Origin: Campylobacter concisus
Lineage (GTDB): Bacteria; Campylobacterota; Campylobacteria; Campylobacterales; Campylobacteraceae
Length of the DNA stretch: 64,000 nucleotides
Direction: 5' to 3'
Assembly (NCBI RefSeq): GCF_002165775.1
Contig: NZ_NDYP01000009.1
Location: forward strand, 106,161 to 170,160
Below, one piece after another: positions 25,636 through 34,216 of this stretch. Numbering within the stretch: the first letter of the stretch is position 1; each line of letters begins with the position of its first letter. The notes beneath the pieces are model-generated. The model searched no databases, had not been told where the DNA came from, and worked only from the letters and a program-made list of their open reading frames with translations. The position numbers and the translations under genes are program-made.

Positions 25636-26703
25636 ATGAGAGAATATAAAATTTGTGTTATAAAAGGCGATGGCATCGGCCCTGAGATCATAGATGAGGC
25701 GATAAAAATTTTAGATGTTGTTAGCGCTGAGTTTGGGATAAAATTTGAGTACGACTACAAGCTTATGGGCGGTGCAGCTTATGATGTATTTGGCGTGCCT
25801 TTGCCAGATGAGACGCTTAGTTCTGCTCTAAGCTCTGATGCTGTGCTTTTTGGAGCGATCGGCGGCGAGAAGTGGGATAGTTTGCCAAGACATCTAAGGC
25901 CAGAGAGCGGGCTTTTAAAGATTAGAAAAGAGCTTGAAGCTTATGCAAATTTACGCCCAGCCATTGTTTTTGATGAGCTAGTGGATGCTAGCACGCTAAA
26001 ACCAGAGGTTTTAAGAGGCGTTGATTTTGTCGTGGTTCGTGAACTAACGGGCGGGCTTTATTTTGGACAGCCTAGAGAAAAAGGTGAAGATAGAGCGTTT
26101 AACACGATGGTTTATTCTAAAATGGAGATCGAGCGCATCGCAAAGATCGCCTTTGAGACAGCTATGCTTCGCAAGAAAAAGGTCTGCATGGTCGATAAGG
26201 CAAATGTGCTTGAGACAAGCCAGCTTTGGCGCGAGGTGACAAGCGAAGTGGCTAAAAATTACCCTGAAGTAGAGCTTAGCTTTATGTATGTGGATAATGC
26301 GGCGATGCAGTTAGTAAGAGCGCCAGCAAATTTTGACGTCATACTTACTGAAAATTTATTCGGCGACATTTTAAGCGATGAGGCGAGTATGGTCTGTGGC
26401 TCGATAGGACTTTTGCCAAGTGCTAGTATGGGCGGTAAAGTGGGAATTTATGAGCCAATTCACGGCTCAGCTCCAGACATCGCAGGGCAGGGCATAGCAA
26501 ATCCGATCGCAACCATTTTAAGTGCAGCGATGATGCTAAGATACGCATTTAGTGAAAATGAAGCCGCAGATGCGATAGAAAATGCTGTGAAAGAGGCGCT
26601 TGCAAAAGGTTATAGAACAAAAGATATCGCTGCTTTTAACGCAGTTGAAATTTGCTCAACTAGCGAGATAGGTGATGTTATCGCAGGATTTATCAAAAAA
26701 TGA
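25636..26703 (+). CDS. leuB: 3-isopropylmalate dehydrogenase
   Basis: A 355-residue NAD-dependent enzyme that oxidises and decarboxylates 3-isopropylmalate in leucine synthesis. Motifs are [17 protein letters not shown], the substrate loop [14 protein letters not shown], the catalytic [13 protein letters not shown] and the metal-binding [26 protein letters not shown]. The length is normal. It starts three bases after the leuD stop, with no obvious strong ribosome site, so reading through from leuD is likely. Codons are typical of the rest of the window (9 of 14 prolines CCA). Confidence 0.96.
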   Translation: MREYKICVIKGDGIGPEIIDEAIKILDVVSAEFGIKFEYDYKLMGGAAYDVFGVPLPDETLSSALSSDAVLFGAIGGEKWDSLPRHLRPESGLLKIRKELEAYANLRPAIVFDELVDASTLKPEVLRGVDFVVVRELTGGLYFGQPREKGEDRAFNTMVYSKMEIERIAKIAFETAMLRKKKVCMVDKANVLETSQLWREVTSEVAKNYPEVELSFMYVDNAAMQLVRAPANFDVILTENLFGDILSDEASMVCGSIGLLPSASMGGKVGIYEPIHGSAPDIAGQGIANPIATILSAAMMLRYAFSENEAADAIENAVKEALAKGYRTKDIAAFNAVEICSTSEIGDVIAGFIKK

Positions 26704-26945
26704 AAAACACAATCACTGAAGCACTGATCTACGAAGCTCAGGGGCTAAAAGATGATGCACTTGAAATTTATAAAAATATCTTAAAGCAAGATCCGTCAAA
26801 CAAAGACGCTCTTAGCGCGATAAACCGCCTGAGTGGACTTCGCAAAGAGCGAGCGATAAAAAACGAGCAGATGAAAGAGTTTTTTATAGCGATGAAAAGT
26901 GATGAAGAGATAAATGAATTTAAAAGGTGGTTGATAAGATTATGA
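26700..26945 (+). CDS. Small TPR-like protein of unknown function
   Basis: An 81-residue soluble helical protein overlapping the leuB stop by four bases (ATGA). Residues 5-45 read as one TPR-like pair ([37 protein letters not shown]), followed by a charged helix. It overlaps the next gene by four bases as well, so the run leuB, this gene, the coiled-coil gene and cca looks translationally coupled. C. jejuni has a comparable small protein ahead of cca. The function is unknown; protein binding is suggested only by the TPR pattern. Confidence 0.7.
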   Translation: MKNTITEALIYEAQGLKDDALEIYKNILKQDPSNKDALSAINRLSGLRKERAIKNEQMKEFFIAMKSDEEINEFKRWLIRL

Positions 26946-27358
26946 AGCTTGATGATATCGCTAGAATGGCAATCAGTGAGGTTAGCGCTGAGCTTGAAAA
27001 AATAGAAGCATTGCAAAGTAAAAAGCAAGAAGAGCTTGAGCGAGAGAATTTAAAAAAAGAGCTTTTGGCTATAGAGTCTAATGAAAATGCACTAAATAAC
27101 GAGCTAAAAGTTGAGGCAAATTTACAAAATGAGCAAGTATTTGAGGTAAAAGAGGAGCCAGCAAGTCCAATAAAAAGTAGAGAGATGAGCGAAGAGAAAA
27201 TTTTCTTAGCAAACCTTGCTGAGCGCATAGAAGTGCTTTTTGAAGGGCTTAAACAAACTAGTGAACAAAATCTTGCTTCAAGGCTTGAGCTAACGACAAA
27301 ATTTTTAGAATTTACCCTTGCAAATATCGAAAATAGACTCCAAAATCTCTCAAAATAA
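26942..27358 (+). CDS. Coiled-coil protein in the position of CiaD
   Basis: A 138-residue, highly charged protein starting at ATG 26942, which overlaps the preceding stop (ATGA). A GTG 15 bases upstream is possible but gives no better ribosome site. The N terminus [21 protein letters not shown] is followed by long Glu/Lys-rich coiled coil. In C. jejuni the gene directly upstream of cca (Cj0788) encodes CiaD, a flagellar-secreted protein needed for cell invasion, and the opening is similar to what I recall of it. There is no signal peptide. Equivalence to CiaD is inference from position and general character. Confidence 0.65.
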   Translation: MKLDDIARMAISEVSAELEKIEALQSKKQEELERENLKKELLAIESNENALNNELKVEANLQNEQVFEVKEEPASPIKSREMSEEKIFLANLAERIEVLFEGLKQTSEQNLASRLELTTKFLEFTLANIENRLQNLSK

Positions 27359-28505
27359 GCCATTAGACGGCTCAAAAAATGAGATAAAAATCAAAAATGA
27401 AATTTATAAAAATAGCGAGCTAGACTTTTTTAGGTCGCTATTTGCTCCATTTACTTCACGTGTCTATCTAGTTGGTGGCTGCGTGAGAGATGCATTCTTG
27501 GGGCGAGAAATTTATGATTATGACATCGAAGTTTATGACATCGAGCCTTTAAAATTTAATGAGCTAATGGCTAGCATAGGCGCTAGCGGTGTTGGTAAAA
27601 GCTACTTCATTTACAAATATAAAAACTACGACATTGGGCTTCCAAGAAGCGAGAGCAAAACTGGGAATTCACACAAAGACTTTGCGGTAAGCTATATTAA
27701 TGATCCCAAAATGGCGAGCCTTAGGCGAGATTTCACGATAAATGCCATGATGATGAATATCTTTAATGGAGAAATTTTAGACTTTTACGGCGGGAAGCAA
27801 GATTTAGCAAAAAAGATATTAAGGCACATTGATAGTGAGAAATTTAAAGAAGACCCACTAAGGGTGCTTAGAGGAGTGCAATTTAGCTCTAGGCTTGATT
27901 TTAGTATAGCTGATGAGACGCTAGCTCTCATGAAAAGCCTTAGTTTGGAGCATCTAAGCAGAGATAGGATAAATACTGAGCTTATTAAATTTTTTCGTGC
28001 AAAGTATCTAGAAAAAGGAGCTTACTATCTTTTTGAGCTTGGACTTTTTAAAGAAATTTTTGGTATGCAAATTTCTATGGACGATGGATTTTTAAGCGAT
28101 CTTAAGAGTGCTAGAGAATTTGTGGATGATGAGAGATTATTTTTATATCTTTTGTTTGGCAAATTTGAGCTTGACACAAAAGAAATTTTAGAGAAAATGC
28201 GTCTGCCAAAGAGCTACTTTTCTATCTTAAAGCAGCCTTATTTTAAGGACATGCCAAGCGATAAAGAGCTAATGCAAATTGCCATAAATATGCCCATAAA
28301 ATCATGGCTTGGAGCTTATAATAAAGAGCGGATAGAGCGTGCCAAGAAGCTTGGAATTTATGAGACGAAATTTGACCCGAAAGTCGATGTGGCAGAAATT
28401 TTATCAGCTGGTTTTAAAAACGAAGAGATCGCAAAAGAGATAAAACGTAGGCAAGAGCTTGAAATTTCAAAATATCTAAGCGAGCATAAGCCTAGAAAAG
28501 ATTAG
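27318..28505 (+). CDS. cca: CCA-adding tRNA nucleotidyltransferase family protein
   Basis: A 395-residue class II nucleotidyltransferase. The head has VYLVGGCVRDAFLGREIYDYDIEVYD with the two catalytic Asp of the DYD motif, then RRDFTINAMMMNI and the RNA-binding segment DPLRVLRGVQFSSRLDF. It adds or repairs the CCA end of tRNAs. The only in-frame start codon before the conserved head is TTG at 27318, overlapping the coiled-coil gene by 41 bases with no good ribosome site, so the start is uncertain. The order matches C. jejuni Cj0788-Cj0789. Confidence 0.88.
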   Translation: MQISKIDSKISQNKPLDGSKNEIKIKNEIYKNSELDFFRSLFAPFTSRVYLVGGCVRDAFLGREIYDYDIEVYDIEPLKFNELMASIGASGVGKSYFIYKYKNYDIGLPRSESKTGNSHKDFAVSYINDPKMASLRRDFTINAMMMNIFNGEILDFYGGKQDLAKKILRHIDSEKFKEDPLRVLRGVQFSSRLDFSIADETLALMKSLSLEHLSRDRINTELIKFFRAKYLEKGAYYLFELGLFKEIFGMQISMDDGFLSDLKSAREFVDDERLFLYLLFGKFELDTKEILEKMRLPKSYFSILKQPYFKDMPSDKELMQIAINMPIKSWLGAYNKERIERAKKLGIYETKFDPKVDVAEILSAGFKNEEIAKEIKRRQELEISKYLSEHKPRKD

Positions 28506-28578
28506 TCTTTAAAACTCTTAAAAGCCCATTTTGGCTAAAATAGGCTAGTTTATAACACTTTTAAGGCAAAGAAAGCTT

Positions 28579-29058
28579 ATGTTTAACATAGTCCTAGTCC
28601 ATCCTCAGATACCGCAAAATACTGGAGCTATCGGTAGAATGTGCGTTAATGCAAATTTAAAGCTACATATCGTTAAGCCAACGGTCTTTGATCTGAGTGA
28701 AAAGGCTGTTAGACGAGCAGGACTTGACTACTGGAAAATTTTAAATCCAAAAATTTGGGATAGTTTGGAAGAATTTTTAGAAGCAAACTTAAGCCACAAG
28801 GATAGATTTTTCTTCGCTACCACAAAGACAAATAGGCTTTACTACGAGGCCGAGTTTAAGCCAGGAGATTTTATATTTTTTGGTGGCGAGAGTACTGGGC
28901 TGCCAAGAGAATTTATGGATATAAATTTTAAAAATGCCATAACCATACCAATGGGAAAAGAGGGCAGGAGCTTAAATTTAGCTATGAGTGCTGGCATTAT
29001 CGCTTATGAGGCGATCAGGCAAAATATTACTGAATTTGACTTTAGGAGTGAGATTTGA
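28579..29058 (+). CDS. trmL: tRNA (cytidine/uridine-34-2'-O)-methyltransferase TrmL
   Basis: A 159-residue SpoU-class SAM methyltransferase with the trefoil-knot motifs PQNTGAIGRMCVNANLKLHIVKP, FFGGESTGLPREFM and IPMGKEGRSLNLAMSAGIIAYEA. The short length and motif 1 fit TrmL (YibK), which methylates the wobble ribose of leucine tRNAs. It is preceded by AAGG and overlaps the next gene by four bases (TTGA). Confidence 0.92.
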   Translation: MFNIVLVHPQIPQNTGAIGRMCVNANLKLHIVKPTVFDLSEKAVRRAGLDYWKILNPKIWDSLEEFLEANLSHKDRFFFATTKTNRLYYEAEFKPGDFIFFGGESTGLPREFMDINFKNAITIPMGKEGRSLNLAMSAGIIAYEAIRQNITEFDFRSEI

Positions 29059-30458
29059 GAGTAGTTTTTGCTTTGGTTTTTACCATTTTAGTGGCATTTG
29101 CGAGTGAAATTAGCATCGCAACTTATAATGTGCAAAATTTATTTGATTGCAAAGATGATGGTAGCGAGTATCTTGATTTTAAAGTAGGCGTATCAAAATG
29201 GGACTGTGAGGCGGCTGATTCAAAACTACAAAGGACAAGACAAGTCATAAATGCACTAAATACTGACATTATCGCACTTCAAGAGATCGAAAATGAGCAA
29301 GTTTTAAAAGCTCTGGTAAGTGATAGCGAGTATAAATTTGCAAGCTTTACAAAGGAGAAAAACTCGCCTGTTGGGCTTGGGCTTATTTCAAAGTTACAGC
29401 CAAGTGGCAGTGAAATTTTTAAAGTTCCAAACGTAAAGACGAGAAATATTCTAAAGGTTATTTTTGAGACAGAAGGTAAGAAATTTAGCATATTTGTAAA
29501 TCACTTTCCAACTTATAAAAATGGCATAAATATGCAAAAAAAGGCTGAAAAAACGTTAAGAACAGCTCTGGGTAAAGAGAAAAACGCGATTATTTTGGGT
29601 GATTTTAACTCGCCCTTTGGACAAAAATCTATCCTAAATGACATCATTACAACGAGAAATTTTTATGATCTTTATAAAGAGCTTGAGCCAAAAGATAGAT
29701 ATTCTCACGCAGTACATGGCAAAAAAAGAGCGATCGATCATGTTTTACTTTCACCTAGCTTTATGGAAAATGGCGATCTAAGCTATGTTGGTGGCAGTTT
29801 TGAAGTCTTTAAACCAAGCTTTGCAGTCGATGAAAAAGGCTTTGCAAAGAGCGACCTTTACTCGGATCACTTTGCGTTAAAGTTTAAAATTTCAACTGAT
29901 CCAAGCCCAGTAAAAAAGAGCTTTGTAAGTAAAATTTTTAAAAAAGATGAAAACAAAGCCAATAAAAAAATAAGCGAACAAGACTATAAGACGGCTGATG
30001 TGGATACGCTTTTTGATCACCCAGAGGCAGTGCCAGTCGTGATTGAAAAAGCGGTTGTTATCTTAAAAGATAAGTATGGCTTCATTATCTCGAAAAATCA
30101 CCGTGGAATTTATGTCTATGATCCTAAAAATAGCGTTACTGTAGGCGAAGAGCTAGATATTTTAGTAAGGCGAATGAAAATTTATAAAGATGCGCTTGAA
30201 GTCAGCTCTTATGAGATCATAAATGAGCATGGCACAAAAGATATTAGCGAAAATTTACTAGATGCATCGCAATTAAGTGAAGCTAGAAGTGGCGATGTCT
30301 TTGCTAAAATTTCGGGCAGACTAGAGAGGGGCTATCTGCATACACCATACGGTAAGATCAGGGTTTATAGTAAGAAAAAGCTAAAAGATGGCGAGTATAG
30401 TTTTGAAAACGTGAGAGTTAAAATTTATAAGAGAGAAAACCAAATCGTTGTGGAGTAG
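29055..30458 (+). CDS. Secreted endonuclease/exonuclease/phosphatase-family protein
   Basis: A 467-residue protein starting with TTG, seven bases after AGGAG, with a signal peptide (1-17). The EEP fold spans about 20-280: YNVQNLFD, the catalytic Glu in IALQEIENEQ, GDFNSPFGQ, a central His near AIDHVLLSP and the terminal SDHFAL. A separate C-terminal region (about 310-467) is beta-rich with ISGRLERGYLHTPYGKIRVY and may be an OB-type or nuclease-associated domain. Possible activities are extracellular DNase or phosphodiesterase. It overlaps trmL and is followed by a 50-residue membrane peptide. Confidence 0.78.
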   Translation: MRVVFALVFTILVAFASEISIATYNVQNLFDCKDDGSEYLDFKVGVSKWDCEAADSKLQRTRQVINALNTDIIALQEIENEQVLKALVSDSEYKFASFTKEKNSPVGLGLISKLQPSGSEIFKVPNVKTRNILKVIFETEGKKFSIFVNHFPTYKNGINMQKKAEKTLRTALGKEKNAIILGDFNSPFGQKSILNDIITTRNFYDLYKELEPKDRYSHAVHGKKRAIDHVLLSPSFMENGDLSYVGGSFEVFKPSFAVDEKGFAKSDLYSDHFALKFKISTDPSPVKKSFVSKIFKKDENKANKKISEQDYKTADVDTLFDHPEAVPVVIEKAVVILKDKYGFIISKNHRGIYVYDPKNSVTVGEELDILVRRMKIYKDALEVSSYEIINEHGTKDISENLLDASQLSEARSGDVFAKISGRLERGYLHTPYGKIRVYSKKKLKDGEYSFENVRVKIYKRENQIVVE

Positions 30459-30461
30459 AAA

Positions 30462-30614
30462 GTGCAAATTTTAGATATTTTTATGATCACAGCATTTGTT
30501 TTGTTTGCTATTTTTATGATAAGAGGGGTTGTTTTGCAGGCACAAGAAAAGGAGAGAGTAAGAAAAATGATAAGAGAAAAAAGAGAAAATTTTAATAAAA
30601 AGAGTGAAATATGA
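30462..30614 (+). CDS. 50-residue membrane peptide between the EEP gene and glyS
   Basis: Starts at GTG 30462 with GGAG seven bases upstream inside the end of the preceding gene, and overlaps the glyS ATG by four bases (ATGA). The peptide has one membrane helix (about 6-25, IFMITAFVLFAIFMI) and a strongly charged cytoplasmic tail (QAQEKERVRKMIREKREN). Both edges are coupled to their neighbours, which supports real translation. I do not recognise a family. Confidence 0.6.
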   Translation: MQILDIFMITAFVLFAIFMIRGVVLQAQEKERVRKMIREKRENFNKKSEI

Positions 30615-32629
30615 AAGAGTTATTACTTGAGATCGGAGTTGAAGAACTTCCAGCGATACCATTTTTAAGAGAGCTACCAAATATCAATACTAAATGGCAG
30701 GCTGTGCTTGAAAAATATAACATTGCAAGCGAGTTTAAATTTTATTACACGCCACGTCGTTTGGTCTTTTTTCATGAGAAATTTCCTAAGGCTCAGCCCG
30801 ATAGCGTGGCTAGTTTCGTTGGTGCGCCAAAGCAAGTAGCACTAAAAGACGGAGCTTTCACAAAAGCAGCACTTAGCTTTGCTAGCAAATATAGCATAGA
30901 TGAGAGCGAGCTTAAATTTAAAGAGATAGACGGCAAAGAGGTGCTCTACTACGAAAAAGAGGTAAAAGGCGAGCCAGTCGCTAAGATAATGGGCGATATG
31001 GTTGAGGAGTTTTTAAAGAGTCTAAATTTTGGCAAGTCTATGCGCTGGGGCAATGGTGAGTTCGAGTTTATCCGCCCGATAAGATCGTTTTTGTGTTTGC
31101 TTGGCGATGAGGTCATTAAATTTGATAAATTTGGCGTGGCAAGTGGTGACTCTACATATCCACATAGAAGCATCAGCTACGACAAGATCAAAATTTCAAA
31201 TATAAAAGAATACTTTGATGGCTCAAGGGCTCGTGGTGTTGTGCTTGAAGCTGCCGAGAGAGAAAAAATAATCCTTGATGAGTTTGGAAAGATCAGTCAA
31301 AAAAGTGGGCTAAAGATCGAGATAGATAGAGAACTTCTAGCTGAAGTCGTGGCGATTACTGAGTACCCAACAGCACTTCTTGGCTCATTTGAAGGGGAAT
31401 TTTTAGAGGTGCCAAGCGAGGTCATCATCACTTCGATGAAAGAAAATCAACGCTACTTCCCAGTCTTTAAAGATGGCAAGCTAGCAAACGGCTTCGTTGT
31501 CGTTAGTAACGCCATAACGCAGGACTACTCGCTCATCATCAAGGGCAACGAAAAGGTGCTAAGAGCAAGGTTAAGCGATGCGATGTTTTTTTGGCAAAGT
31601 GACTTAAAAGCTGAATTTAGCCCAGAAAAACTAAAAAATATAACTTACCTAAAAGAGCTTGGAAGTATCTACGAAAAAGAGCTTAGAGAGCTACAAGTGG
31701 CTAAAAAGCTTGCTAGCAACTATGACGAGCTACTCAAAAAAGAAGCTGGCGAGTATGGAGCCAAGCTTGAGCGAGCTGTGATGCTAAGCAAGGCTGATCT
31801 TACAACGCAGATGGTTTATGAATTTACCGAGCTTCAAGGCATCATGGGCGCTTACTATGCAAAGGCTAAAAACGAGGATGAGGACGTCGTTTTGGCTATA
31901 AAAGAACAGTATTTGCCAGACGGCGAAGAGGCGCAGTGCCCAAGTAAGGTGTTTAGCTCGGTTGTAGCGCTTTCAAATAAGCTTGATACGCTAATGGGAC
32001 TCTTTAGTATCGGCAAAATCCCAAGTGGCACCAAAGACCCATACGCTCTAAGGCGTGCGGCAAATGGCGTGATAAAGATCGTTTTGGCGCATAATTTGAA
32101 ATTTAACGTAAAAGAAATTTTAGAAGATATCGCAAAAGATTATAAAAAAATTGACATTGAAGTATTAATAAATTTTATCCTTGATAGGCTCTACACTTTC
32201 TTTGACGCAAACGCTTCTATCGTAAAAGCATGCATAAAAAGCGGCGAGAAAGATATCCTAGAGCTAACCAAGATGATAGAGGCACTTGCTAAAATTTCAA
32301 GTGAATCAAATTTTAGAGAGAATTTCTCGACATTTAAACGCCTTGCAAACATAATAAAAGATGATAAATTTAGCAAGGTCGATGAGAACCTTTTTGATAT
32401 AGATGCTGAAAAGGCCTTAAATGACGCGTTTAAAGCGGTTGATAAGAGCCTAGCGTATGAGCCAAGGCTAAAAGCGCTATTTGCCCTAAAACCACAGATC
32501 GATGAGTTTTTTGACAAAGTTATGATAAACGTTGAAAATGAGAAAGTGCGAAATAATCGCATCGCAATCATCGGTCAAATTTATAGTGAGATATTAAAAG
32601 TAGCTGATATAAAAGAGATCAGCTTTTAA
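30611..32629 (+). CDS. glyS: Glycine-tRNA ligase, beta subunit
   Basis: A 672-residue subunit of the alpha2beta2 bacterial GlyRS. Landmarks are LLLEIGVEELPAIPF at the N terminus, the HD-like region RAVMLSKADLTTQMVYEFTELQGIMG, DPYALRRAANGVIKI, and the C-terminal anticodon-recognition and DALR-like helices. The alpha subunit glyQ is not in the window. It is coupled to the small membrane-peptide gene by an ATGA overlap and ends in a terminator-like hairpin. Confidence 0.95.
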   Translation: MKELLLEIGVEELPAIPFLRELPNINTKWQAVLEKYNIASEFKFYYTPRRLVFFHEKFPKAQPDSVASFVGAPKQVALKDGAFTKAALSFASKYSIDESELKFKEIDGKEVLYYEKEVKGEPVAKIMGDMVEEFLKSLNFGKSMRWGNGEFEFIRPIRSFLCLLGDEVIKFDKFGVASGDSTYPHRSISYDKIKISNIKEYFDGSRARGVVLEAAEREKIILDEFGKISQKSGLKIEIDRELLAEVVAITEYPTALLGSFEGEFLEVPSEVIITSMKENQRYFPVFKDGKLANGFVVVSNAITQDYSLIIKGNEKVLRARLSDAMFFWQSDLKAEFSPEKLKNITYLKELGSIYEKELRELQVAKKLASNYDELLKKEAGEYGAKLERAVMLSKADLTTQMVYEFTELQGIMGAYYAKAKNEDEDVVLAIKEQYLPDGEEAQCPSKVFSSVVALSNKLDTLMGLFSIGKIPSGTKDPYALRRAANGVIKIVLAHNLKFNVKEILEDIAKDYKKIDIEVLINFILDRLYTFFDANASIVKACIKSGEKDILELTKMIEALAKISSESNFRENFSTFKRLANIIKDDKFSKVDENLFDIDAEKALNDAFKAVDKSLAYEPRLKALFALKPQIDEFFDKVMINVENEKVRNNRIAIIGQIYSEILKVADIKEISF

Positions 32630-32635
32630 ATTTAC

Positions 32636-32667
32636 GCCAGCTTCAGGCTCTTGCCTAGGCTGGCTTT
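32636..32667 (+). terminator. Hairpin after glyS
   Basis: The stem gccagc/gctggc is extended by aggc/gcct after a small internal mismatch and followed by TTT. It also lies just behind the minus-strand eptA remnant, so it could serve both strands. Confidence 0.65.
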
Positions 32668-32671
32668 AAAT

Positions 32672-33851
32672 TTACTTCCTAAAGATATCAAATTCTGGTT
32701 CATAAGCCTTAGTTTTTACCACAAAATATCCAAGAACTGAGCTAAATATAAAATCATGCGAAAGGCTCTCATCTTTTCTAGTTTTTAGCCTTTTTAAAAG
32801 TTCGCTATCGCTTGAAAAGACGATGGCTGGGATGTGTTTTTGCTCATCTGGAGCGATGGAATAAGGCAGACCATGTAAATATATGCCATTTTCGCCTAGG
32901 CTCTCTCAGTGATCTGAGAAAAAGAACATGGTGACTTCAAATTCATCTTTTCTTGCTTCAAGGGCGTTTATCAGCTCACTTTGTAGATAGTCCTCATATA
33001 AAATGGTGTTGTCGTAGGTGTTTGCTATCTCTTCTGGCGTGCATTTATTTAGCTCCGCAGTATCGCACGTTGGGGTAAATTCTTTAAATTTGCTTGGGTA
33101 GCCTTTGTAGTAGATAGGGCCATGCGAGCCTTGCAGGTGTAGCACGATAAAGGTGGTGGAATTTGCATCTTCGATGACCTTTTTGGCCTCATCAAATATC
33201 ACTTCGTCAAAGCCTTCTGCTCGATGATCTGAAGTATGGTTTTGATCGAGATTGTCGCAAACGCCCTTGCAACCGCCGCTATTGTTGCCAAAAAAGTATG
33301 TTTTTATGCCAAGTTTATTGATGATATCAACTAAATTTTCACGAGCTTTTGCTTCACGGTTGCTAAAATTTTCTCGCTTTAAGTCTGAAAATAAGCAAGG
33401 CACACTAGTCTCTGTGGCTGTTCCACATGAGTAGAAATTCGTAAAACTTACCACACCTTTTTGCTTAGTAAATTTATTCGTATCATTTTTGGTGTAGCCA
33501 TTTAGTGAGTAGTTTCTGCTTCTTTGCGTCTCGCCAACTATCAAAACCAAAATTTTCTTTTTATTATCAGCTAGTACCGCATCATCTGCTACATAAGTAA
33601 AAGGTAGTGGTTTTTGAGTGATCGATTTTACTAGCTTTATAGCTGAGTAGATGGGATAGTATGGGAGCAATGCAGTTCTTAAATTCGAATGCTCTCTAAA
33701 AAATGGTATAAAAATTTTAGACGTTAATAAAAATATGGTAGCTATCGCAACTATAGAAAATGAGATAATTTTTGCTCTTAATTTAAGCTCATTAAATGCT
33801 AGCAAAAACTAAGATAAAGACGATGGCAAATATAAGAAAAAGAGTGGATTA
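32672..33851 (-). pseudogene. eptA: Decayed lipid A/core phosphoethanolamine transferase (eptA/eptC type)
   Basis: The sulfatase-like catalytic domain is clear: VLIVGETQRSRNYSLNGY, the nucleophile Thr region GTATETSVPCLFS, and FIVLHLQGSHGPIYYKGYP. It is interrupted by an in-frame TGA (32906-32908) inside the metal-binding motif SDH-(stop)-ESLGENGIYLHGLPYSIAPDEQKHIP, where Gly is expected. The frame then runs on to TAA at 32672-32674. At the 5' end an extra T (near 33792) breaks a membrane helix LIFAIVFILVFASI from NELKLRAKII. The rest of the N-terminal membrane domain, about 150 residues, is missing. A product from the TTG at 33805 would lack both membrane anchor and active-site motif. The enzyme normally modifies lipid A and FlgG. 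Confidence 0.88.
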
Positions 33852-33919
33852 TTTTATAAAAAGCCATAATAATAGGACTCAAATGTAAATGGCTAGAAAT
33901 TTCAAATGAAAAAATAAGA

Positions 33920-34207
33920 TTATTTTTTCTTGCCTTTGGAGTTTTTTGCTTCAGATTTTTTGACTTTTGCGTTCTCTTTTATGCTAAGTTTTTCTTTAAC
34001 TTTTTGCATATCGTTAAAGCCAATACCTTGGACTTTTTCAAGTTCATCGATGCTTTTAAATTTATGGGCTTTTCTGTATTTTATAATGTTTAACGCCTGG
34101 CCTTTACTTAGCCCAAGCTCCATTAACTCGTTTTTGCTGGCTGTATTTAGATTAGCGCCATATGCAATGCTTGCAACTACCAAGCAAAGTAAAATTTTAA
34201 TCTTCAT
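33920..34207 (-). CDS. Exported ComEA-like helix-hairpin-helix protein
   Basis: A 95-residue protein with a signal peptide (1-17, ending IAYGAN), a helix-hairpin-helix DNA-binding domain of ComEA type (NLNTASKNELMELGLSKGQALNIIKYRKAHKFKSIDELEKVQGIG), and a Lys-rich tail (KSEAKNSKGKKK). Such proteins bind incoming DNA in the periplasm during natural transformation, and Campylobacter is naturally competent. The gene lies ten bases downstream of pbp1A and is likely cotranscribed with it. The competence role is inferred from family. Confidence 0.85.
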   Translation of the reverse strand: MKIKILLCLVVASIAYGANLNTASKNELMELGLSKGQALNIIKYRKAHKFKSIDELEKVQGIGFNDMQKVKEKLSIKENAKVKKSEAKNSKGKKK

Positions 34208-34216
34208 CTTATCTTC

